A stretch of DNA of 64,000 nucleotides, taken from Clostridia bacterium. Lineage in GTDB: Bacteria; Bacillota; Clostridia; Oscillospirales; CAG-272. Position 1 is the first letter of the stretch. Every line of letters begins with the position of its first letter. Shown here piece by piece: positions 58,441 to 64,000 of the stretch. A program made the position numbers and the translations under genes. The stretch is taken from the NCBI GenBank assembly GCA_017403155.1, contig JAFQOP010000012.1:79126-143125 (forward strand). The letters are read 5' to 3'. Under the pieces are notes generated by a model, which did no database searches, had not been told where the DNA came from, and was given only the letters and a program-made list of their open reading frames with translations.

Positions 58441-59298
58441 CTACATCAAGCCGTCGCCCCTATAAAGTCTTCTGTACTCGGAGGGAGATAACTGTTTATA
58501 CCTTCTGAACGTGCGGTGAAAATAAGAGGGAGAGGAAAAGCCTGCAGCGTAGGCTACTTCGGTGAGATTCATATTCCCTGCAAGCATTTCCTCGCTCTTC
58601 GACACTCTGACGAAATTGATAAAATCCCATAGGGTTATACCCGTGCTGTTTCGAAACAGACGCGAAAGATAGCTCTTATTGAGGCGGAGAAGCTCTGCAC
58701 AATAGTCAAGGGATATCGGCTCGAAGAAATGAGAGTCAATATATTCAAAAAGAGGCACGAGCCTTTGCAGCCGATTAAAATCAAATGCAGCGCGCTCATC
58801 AGCAAGAATACCGCGACGGTGTAGCAAGGATATAACGTAATAAATATCCGATGTAGTACGGTAGTCTGCTGCTACACTGCTATCATCATATTGCTCTATC
58901 ATATCGACAAGATGCGAGCTGAGATCGGCATAATCTGCATCGTCGGGATGAAAAACAAAAGCGGGCACAACCGTGCGCGCAAGAATATCCGAGAGATAGC
59001 GAAGCGCACCGCGGAAGGTGGACGGAATCTTGAACTGAATCATGTGCTGGACCGTGCCATCAGCGATCGGCTGCGTGGCGTGCGGTATACCTTTATTAAA
59101 AAAGATAATATCTCCCGATTGTGTTACGTGCTCCTCTCCCTCAAGCCGATTTTTCATTCTTCCAGCTTCAATGATGAGGAACTCAAGCTCAGGGTGAAAG
59201 TGCATAGGCACCCCACTGTTGTTCGCGGAAAAAGGCTTGCCCCGAATGCATTTTATGGGGCGGTTCGGATTTTTATAAAATATCTTTTCGTTTATCAT
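58441..59298 (-). CDS. AraC-family transcriptional regulator
   Basis: The 285-residue protein has an N-terminal cupin sensor (residues about 20-110: PMHFHPELEFLIIEAG, GDIIFFNKGIPHATQP) and two C-terminal AraC helix-turn-helix motifs (LRLNKSYLSRLFRNSTGITLWDF; VAYAAGFSSPSYFHRTFRRYKQLSPSEYR). Start at 59298 has GGAG seven bases upstream. It diverges from a Gfo/Idh oxidoreductase and a sugar isomerase and is their likely activator, probably responding to a sugar or polyol. Confidence 0.92.
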   Translation of the reverse strand: MINEKIFYKNPNRPIKCIRGKPFSANNSGVPMHFHPELEFLIIEAGRMKNRLEGEEHVTQSGDIIFFNKGIPHATQPIADGTVQHMIQFKIPSTFRGALRYLSDILARTVVPAFVFHPDDADYADLSSHLVDMIEQYDDSSVAADYRTTSDIYYVISLLHRRGILADERAAFDFNRLQRLVPLFEYIDSHFFEPISLDYCAELLRLNKSYLSRLFRNSTGITLWDFINFVRVSKSEEMLAGNMNLTEVAYAAGFSSPSYFHRTFRRYKQLSPSEYRRLYRGDGLM

Positions 59299-59364
59299 CT
59301 TTTCTCCAAACGTCAATATTGTGCAAAAAATAAGCAATATTTAAGTTGTTGAACGTAAATTTTT

Positions 59365-59387
59365 TGTGCTATTATGAATATAGCACA
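59365..59387. promoter_or_regulatory. Inverted repeat in the AraC/Gfo-Idh intergenic region
   Basis: TGTGCTAT and ATAGCACA arms are exact complements separated by 7 bp, lying 43-66 bases before the oxidoreductase start. A plausible operator or leader hairpin; no better palindrome is seen in this spacer. Confidence 0.5.
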
Positions 59388-59430
59388 GGTTAACGGAAAA
59401 ATCAAGTCTAATCTTATGGAGGAAACCCAA

Positions 59431-60600
59431 ATGGCAAAAAAATGCAACGACCTTGACGCTTTCAAATTTGATCAGACGGTCGAAACAATTGATACGACGA
59501 AGAAAATTCGCGTAGGCATCATCGGTACGGGATGGATTGCAGGAACGCATGTTAAAAACTATCTCGAGATGCCTGACGTGGAGATCGTTGGCGGCGCTGA
59601 TCTCATCGAAGGAAAGGCAGAGGAATTCTTTGCTTCCTATGGACTGAACGATGTAAAATGCTTTCGTTCCCACAAGGAGCTGATAGATGCAGGAATTTGC
59701 GACGCAGTCAGCATTTGTACCTACAATTCAACGCACGCAGAATGTACGATCTACGCGCTCGAGCACGGCGTACACGTTCTTCTTGAGAAGCCCATGTGCG
59801 TAACACTTGATGAGGCGGTGGACATTTGCAAGGCGGAAAAGAATTCCGGCAAGATTCTCTCCATCGGATTTCAGCCTCGCTTCGATTCAAATATGAAGAT
59901 GGTAAAAAGGATTGTTGAATCGGGCGAGCTTGGTAAAATATATTATATTCAGACTGGCGGCGGTAGAAGGCGCGGCATTCCTACCCCATTCGGCACCAGC
60001 TTCATTGAGAAAGACAAGGGTGCAATCGGAGCGCTCGGAGATATTGGCTGCTACTCATTGGATATGGTTTTGAATGCTATCGGTTATCCGAAGCCGCTGA
60101 CCGTTTCGGGCTATGTTTCCGACTTCTTCGGCAAGAATCCCGAGTATTTCAGATCCGAGGGAAAGCCCGAAGAATATGCAAGAATCTTTGGTGTTGACGA
60201 TTTCGGTGCTGCATTCATTCGCTTGGAGGGCGGTATAATTCTCGATTTCCGTATTGCGTGGGCAATGCACCTCGACACCCCCGGTGATACAATAATTATG
60301 GGTACTGACGGTAGCCTCAGAATCCCCTCCACAGAGTGCTGGAACGGTTCGATTGGCGGACCTCTGAAGCTCTATAAGAGAGTGGCAGGCACTGACGTTA
60401 TCACAGAATTCCCGCTGGCAACGCCCAACAAGCACGATAACTTCTATCTGAAGATTCGCTCCTTCCTCGATGCTATTAAGAATGGCGGTGAGTCTCCAGT
60501 TCCCTCTTCCCAGATTATCATCAATCAAGCTCTGATTGACGCTATCAACAAATCCTCAAATCTTTGCCGTGAGATTGAGGTAAATATTCCTGAAATATGA
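59431..60600 (+). CDS. Gfo/Idh/MocA-family oxidoreductase
   Basis: The 389-residue protein has a Rossmann loop VGIIGTGWIAGTHV near residue 29-42, the EKP motif in VHVLLEKPMCV, and a C-terminal beta-sheet domain with GGGRRRGIPTP and GDIGCYSLDMVLNAIG. Family members are NAD(P) dehydrogenases or hydrolases of sugars, inositols and glycosides. Start at 59431 has GGAGG seven bases upstream; an earlier in-frame ATG at 59374 lies in the operator region. The next gene follows 11 bases after the stop. Confidence 0.9.
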   Translation: MAKKCNDLDAFKFDQTVETIDTTKKIRVGIIGTGWIAGTHVKNYLEMPDVEIVGGADLIEGKAEEFFASYGLNDVKCFRSHKELIDAGICDAVSICTYNSTHAECTIYALEHGVHVLLEKPMCVTLDEAVDICKAEKNSGKILSIGFQPRFDSNMKMVKRIVESGELGKIYYIQTGGGRRRGIPTPFGTSFIEKDKGAIGALGDIGCYSLDMVLNAIGYPKPLTVSGYVSDFFGKNPEYFRSEGKPEEYARIFGVDDFGAAFIRLEGGIILDFRIAWAMHLDTPGDTIIMGTDGSLRIPSTECWNGSIGGPLKLYKRVAGTDVITEFPLATPNKHDNFYLKIRSFLDAIKNGGESPVPSSQIIINQALIDAINKSSNLCREIEVNIPEI

Positions 60601-60611
60601 GGAGAAATATT

Positions 60612-61427
60612 ATGAAAAAATTTAAGATTGGACTCCAGCTTTACAGTGTCAGAGAAGATATCGCCAACGACCTCGTCGGCACACTCAAAGCTGTTAAGGC
60701 TGCTGGATATGACTATGTAGAAAGCGCAGGTCCCGGCTTCTACGGTCTCGATGCAGAGGAGGCAAGGAAGGTGCTCGACGAGTGCGGACTCACCTTGGTA
60801 TCCGTACATACCACAGACACATCGGAGAATAATCTCACGTTTCTTAATACTCTTGGAGTAAGGAACCTCACTATTCCCTACTATTCAATTGACAACTACA
60901 AAGAAGACCTTGACGGAGCGCTGAATTACTTCAACGAGTGTGCCGAAAAAATAAGGAATTACGGCATGCGCCTCTTTTATCACAACCATGACTTTGAGTT
61001 TGAACAGATAGACGGAAAGAAGATCATTGACAGAGTATTCACCGAAACAAACGAGGGAGCTATCGCACCTCAGTTCGACGTATGCTGGGTTACATACGGA
61101 GGCTCAGATCCCGGAGAATACATTCGTAAATATGCCTACAAGAATATGCCTATGGCACATCTCAAGGACTTCGTCTGCAAGGGTGTTGTCAAGGGCGCGG
61201 TCTACGATCTTATTGAGCAAGGTCCGACAAAAAAATCAAAAGAGGAAAATCTGTTTCGTTTTAAGCCCGTCGGTCAGGGTGTTGTAGGCTTCGACAACGT
61301 GCTTGCCGCTGCTGAAGAGGCAGGAATCGAATATCTTATTGTCGAGCAGGACAATTCCTACGAAACGCCTGCGCTTGAAGCAGCAAAACAGAGCCGAGAG
61401 TTCCTGAAGAATACCTACGGTATATAA
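60612..61427 (+). CDS. Sugar phosphate isomerase/epimerase (xylose-isomerase-like TIM barrel)
   Basis: The 271-residue protein starts KFKIGLQLYSVREDIAND and has metal-ligand segments YDYVESAG, RLFYHNHDFEFE, QFDVCWV, PMAHLKDF and YLIVEQDNS, the AP-endonuclease-2 TIM-barrel family (IolE, IolI, Hyi type). Start at 60612 is preceded by GAGGAG. With the upstream dehydrogenase it forms a two-step sugar or cyclitol route; the substrate is not identifiable. Confidence 0.9.
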   Translation: MKKFKIGLQLYSVREDIANDLVGTLKAVKAAGYDYVESAGPGFYGLDAEEARKVLDECGLTLVSVHTTDTSENNLTFLNTLGVRNLTIPYYSIDNYKEDLDGALNYFNECAEKIRNYGMRLFYHNHDFEFEQIDGKKIIDRVFTETNEGAIAPQFDVCWVTYGGSDPGEYIRKYAYKNMPMAHLKDFVCKGVVKGAVYDLIEQGPTKKSKEENLFRFKPVGQGVVGFDNVLAAAEEAGIEYLIVEQDNSYETPALEAAKQSREFLKNTYGI

Positions 61428-61452
61428 GTAGATACAGCACCGCGGCATAGAC

Positions 61453-61484
61453 AAAAAAGGAGATTCGTCAGAATCTCCTTTTTC
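61453..61484 (+). terminator. Terminator after the isomerase gene
   Basis: A 13-bp stem (AAAAAGGAGATTC / GAATCTCCTTTTT) with loop GTCA. Confidence 0.9.
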
Positions 61485-61507
61485 TTGCGAAATATTGGCA
61501 ACAGTAC

Positions 61508-61536
61508 TTGACAAATTGGCAAGTCTGTGATATAAT
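61508..61536 (+). promoter_or_regulatory. Promoter of the XRE regulator operon
   Basis: Perfect TTGACA (61508-61513), 17 bp, perfect TATAAT (61531-61536). The sequence TTGACAAATTGGCAAGTC carries a TTGRCAA half-repeat that could bind the regulator. Confidence 0.88.
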
Positions 61537-61591
61537 ACTTACAGAATGCACAAGATGCATCGTAGAGCCAGAGCCAGAAAGGAATATTACC

Positions 61592-61903
61592 ATGAGCAAG
61601 GACCTAGGTAATCGAATAGCCGAAATGCTATCAAAAAGAGGAGTTACGCAAAAAGAATTAGCATCAACCATCGGCGTTACGGAAGCGGTTATTTCGAGAT
61701 ATGTTTCCGGCGAGAGGGATCCCAAGCCCGAAACCATTGCGAATATCGCAACAGCTTTACGCACTACATCGGATTATCTTCTTGGTATTGAAAATGAAGA
61801 ATTCGATCACGCAAGAATTCGTCATATCATTGCCAGGAATGCGTCACAAATGACACAGCAAGAAAAGAAGGACTTGATTAATGCTCTGTTCGGGGAGGAT
61901 TAA
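61592..61903 (+). CDS. XRE-family helix-turn-helix regulator
   Basis: The 103-residue protein has a Cro/CI-type HTH (RIAEMLSKRGVTQKELASTIGVTEAVISRYVSGERDPKPETIANIATAL) and a 35-residue helical tail. AAAGGAA precedes ATG. It is followed 87 bases later by a larger unknown gene on the same strand, as in regulator-effector accessory pairs. Confidence 0.92.
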   Translation: MSKDLGNRIAEMLSKRGVTQKELASTIGVTEAVISRYVSGERDPKPETIANIATALRTTSDYLLGIENEEFDHARIRHIIARNASQMTQQEKKDLINALFGED

Positions 61904-61990
61904 CGGCTGATATCAAACTCTCTTCGCGATGATGTGAAGAATAACATTAAAAAATCATTAAATTGTTTATATGAAGGCGAGGTACTTATT

Positions 61991-63163
61991 ATGTTTACTA
62001 CGGACGGTTGGGGCGTTTTTCTTGAGGAGCAAATTACCGGCGCACTAGAAAATCTGATATCAGATGAAAACATCGATGAGGAAGGACTAGCCCTTATCGA
62101 AAAAATAAAAGAAAGCATCGAGATGTTCAAAAGGTTCCAGGAAGGCGACGTCCCGGAAAATGAAAAAGCAGTGCTGATTCTTCAGCTTGAAGCTCTACAA
62201 CTAGAGATACTTGATTATAGTCTCAAGGATCGAAGAAAACGAATATCTCCTGAAGATTTGCCCAACAGACTTGAGACGCTTGGTCTTCTTGATGCATATA
62301 AAGAATGGAATGAAGATTTGTTAAAATACGGTTTTACAATGGATGAAGTCATCGAGGAAGATCTGATGGAATCTAAAAAGCTGTCCTATTACTATATCGG
62401 ACATTTTGCCGTTGAAGGGGATCATGATGATGTTGTGTTTTGCTTGTCAGCAAAAATCACCGAAGACGGTCTTACGGTTGGATATTGGAACAGCAAGTTT
62501 TCTGTTTTATATTTGGGATACTATGATGAAAATGAACCGTTAAGGAATCCCGAAGGGCTAGAGAAAGTTAAATCCTTTCTCGTTAAGCATAAAGAATTTC
62601 TTCAAGACGAGTGTATAGAAGTATGTAATGATGGATGTTTTCAAATGCATTTTAAAATAAATTCACGCCCTCATTTTTCGTATCACACAAGAGGAGCATT
62701 TATTAAATTTGCGGTATTGCTTGATAAAGAATTGCAAAGGAAATATCCTTTTGAAAACATCAAAGGCTACGAGATGCGCAGTCAAGTAAAGCTCGCCGAA
62801 ACTATCGAAGATTTTGAGAAATTTGACCCCTCTAAATCTTATGCATACAAGCAAATTCGCAACAGCGAATCTCTTGATCATCAGGATTTGCTAGATCTTA
62901 TCATAATGAGCTCCTACAAAATTACACAAGAAGAAGTAATTGAGAATTTCCATGAATTTTCGAGTGCTCTTATGGCACACAAAAAAAAGGAAAGGGAGTA
63001 TAAAGAGCAACAAGGTAAAAAAACCACTTCGCGACCTTATTGGGTGAAAATAGACGGTAAAGAATATTCCGAAGAGGAATACGTTGCTTTACTTGTCGAT
63101 GAGATCAGAGGCATGTCAATCGAGGAATTTGAGAATCACAAGGATCAATTATTTGACCTTTAA
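61991..63163 (+). CDS. Large acidic protein in an XRE-regulated cassette, unrecognised
   Basis: From ATG 61991 (GGCGAGG upstream) the 390-residue protein starts MFTTDGWGVFLEEQI and is acidic, mainly helical at both ends with a beta-rich centre (FCLSAKITEDGLTVGYWNSKFSVLYLGYY). The C-terminus WVKIDGKEYSEEEYVALLVDEI resembles a small repeat domain. No TM or catalytic motif recognised. A GTG at 61934 in frame would add 19 residues but has no ribosome site. AT-rich compared with the core; probably acquired. Confidence 0.55.
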   Translation: MFTTDGWGVFLEEQITGALENLISDENIDEEGLALIEKIKESIEMFKRFQEGDVPENEKAVLILQLEALQLEILDYSLKDRRKRISPEDLPNRLETLGLLDAYKEWNEDLLKYGFTMDEVIEEDLMESKKLSYYYIGHFAVEGDHDDVVFCLSAKITEDGLTVGYWNSKFSVLYLGYYDENEPLRNPEGLEKVKSFLVKHKEFLQDECIEVCNDGCFQMHFKINSRPHFSYHTRGAFIKFAVLLDKELQRKYPFENIKGYEMRSQVKLAETIEDFEKFDPSKSYAYKQIRNSESLDHQDLLDLIIMSSYKITQEEVIENFHEFSSALMAHKKKEREYKEQQGKKTTSRPYWVKIDGKEYSEEEYVALLVDEIRGMSIEEFENHKDQLFDL

Positions 63164-63240
63164 TTCTATTTTCGGTGTTAAGAGACAAAAACGCAATGCC
63201 TTCTATACCACAATCTCGTCCTTTTTCAACCGAGTCATAA
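63164..63240. other. Spacer between the XRE cassette and the IS element
   Basis: AT-rich spacer with no promoter, gene or clear terminator that I can support. With 63845-64000 it flanks tnpA without further coding content. Confidence 0.5.
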
Positions 63241-63362
63241 CCACCGGCCGTGCCGGTGGCTTGCGATAGCCCCCTTAGGGCGTAACACCGGCTCGGTGAG
63301 CCTATAGGCTCGTCGAAAAGTCTGCCAAGCGCGCAGATTTCACCGGCTTGCCCCTAAAGGGG
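63241..63362. repeat. Cluster of short hairpins downstream of tnpA
   Basis: Between tnpA and its downstream end lie several mini-stems: CCACCGGC-CGT-GCCGGTGG (63241-63259), GCCC-CCTTA-GGGC (63269-63281), GAGCC-TATA-GGCTC (about 63298-63311), TCTGC..GCAGA (63321-63337), CCCC-TAAA-GGGG (63351-63362). IS200-type ends normally have one subterminal hairpin, so this cluster is unusual. Confidence 0.75.
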
Positions 63363-63367
63363 TTGTT

Positions 63368-63844
63368 TTATTTGCCTTCTTTTGTCGGCTCACCCGTAAA
63401 CGGGTCGATATACTCTTTTATGCTCAGTTGCTCCGCTTCTTTATCTTCGTGTAATTGATTCCTTATGTACTCCGCAATAGCCTTTTTATTGCGCCCTACT
63501 GTATCTACGTAAAACCCTCTGCACCAGAAATGGCGGTTTCCGTATTTATACTTTAAGTTCGCATATTTTTCAAAAATCATCAGGCTGCTTTTCCCTTTAA
63601 GATAACCCATTATTTGCGAAATGCTATACTTGGGCGGTACTGAAATGAGCATATGGATATGGTCTTTGCACGCTTCCGCTTCTAGTATCTCAATTTGTTT
63701 GTACTCGCATAGCTTCCTAAGCATATTCCCTATATCCGCTTTTATCTTCCCATATATTACCTGCCTCCTATATTTCGGGGCAAAAACTATATGGTACTTG
63801 CAATTCTATTTTGTATGTGCTAAACTATCTGTATCAAGTTTCAC
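63368..63844 (-). pseudogene. tnpA: IS200-type transposase TnpA with an in-frame amber codon
   Basis: Reading from GTG 63844 (GGAGG eight bases upstream) gives a normal-length frame of 158 codons: KLDTDSLAHTK, then TAG at 63808-63806, then NCKYHIVFAPKYRR and the rest. The stop takes the place of a Trp (TGG) conserved in the family motif HTKWNCKYHIVF. Downstream the HUH motif (DHIHMLISVPPKYS) and catalytic Tyr (GFYVDTVGRNKKAIAEYI) are intact, and the frame runs to 63368. So one base separates this gene from a functional transposase. Either it is inactivated or the amber codon is read through at a low level. Confidence 0.82.
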
Positions 63845-64000
63845 TACTTGATTCCTCCTTTGGTTTTTTAGTTTTGGTTGGCAGACCATCTCTATTCTAC
63901 CAAAGGAGGATATTTTTGTCTACGCATAGCTAAAGCTTTTTGGAACCACCAGCCGGACTGGTGGTTTACGAGCGAAGCCTTTTTCGAAGTCTTCGCTATA

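Larger units (their letters stand above)
63241..63966 (-). mobile_element. IS200/IS605-type insertion element (tnpA only, ends approximate)
   Basis: A tnpA reading frame lies between two similar hairpins: CCACCGGC/GCCGGTGG (63241-63259) downstream and AACCACCAG-CCGGA-CTGGTGGTT (63944-63966) upstream, placed like the right and left end hairpins bound by HUH transposases. Exact cleavage sites cannot be set. No tnpB is present in the window. The remaining bases 63967-64000 hold a further inverted repeat AGCGAAG / CTTCGCT. Confidence 0.7.

Overview
The window reads as one chromosomal contig of an anaerobic gut-type member of the Bacillota, probably an uncultured member of the Clostridia. The grounds are: a bacterial RNase P RNA; AGGAGG-type ribosome binding sites; near-consensus vegetative promoters with an almost invariant 17-bp spacer; a YtvI-like sporulation membrane protein; RqcH/NFACT; the rpsO-pnp pair; and many secreted or cytoplasmic carbohydrate enzymes. 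Genus and species cannot be read from the sequence. GC content looks close to 50% in the core and lower in accessory patches (about 43.5-51 kb and 61.5-63.9 kb).

Layout. 1-9.6 kb is housekeeping: start of gap, rnpB, an operon murD-lipoprotein-cysteine desulfurase-rlmH, a CYTH protein, a 57-residue membrane peptide, and pnp-rpsO. 9-12.5 kb is a translation-quality operon (cca, rqcH, mnmM). 12.7-22.6 kb carries a CE15-like esterase, a transglutaminase-like protein, an operon of metallo-hydrolase, M14 carboxypeptidase and a 970-residue beta-helix lipoprotein, and a membrane protein fused to a GNAT domain. tRNA-Tyr, tRNA-Thr and tRNA-Gln lie at 22.7-23.1 kb. 23.6-27.4 kb has two membrane genes and an NSS transporter. 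27.5-30.3 kb is the proline operon proBAC, then rpmB. 30.7-36.4 kb holds a DUF6873-like protein, YtvI, cyclophilin, VTT, YitT and DUF362-ferredoxin genes. 36.5-43.5 kb is nagBA, a GH2 hydrolase with an EamA transporter, DegV and a small membrane protein.

43.8-51.4 kb is an accessory region. It holds a candidate large structured non-coding RNA of about 480 nt (promoter, terminator, duplicated 5' module, long-range helices), a run of small unrecognised genes, and a two-gene cassette of a two-TM protein plus a 922-residue STAND-like NTPase fused to a complete YfbR/HDDC2-type HD nucleotidase. This cassette has the build of an undescribed defence system. A small SpoT/MESH1-like HD gene diverges from it. 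51.5-56.6 kb has a PHP-discoidin protein, malic enzyme with a type-2 malate dehydrogenase, and a divergent DeoR regulator. 58.4-61.4 kb has an AraC regulator diverging from a Gfo/Idh/MocA oxidoreductase and a sugar isomerase. The window ends with an XRE-regulated unknown gene and an IS200-type element whose tnpA has an in-frame amber codon.

The most unusual non-coding structure is a repeat family at tRNA genes. After the terminators of tRNA-Gln and tRNA-Ser lie two homologous elements of about 260 bp made of short hairpins set in GATTCCATAC-like spacers. Several stems differ between copies by paired changes. Both elements end in a tRNA T-arm-like sequence and a second terminator. The tRNA-Leu locus nearby has separate partial duplications of both its 5' and 3' halves around hairpin-rich inserts.
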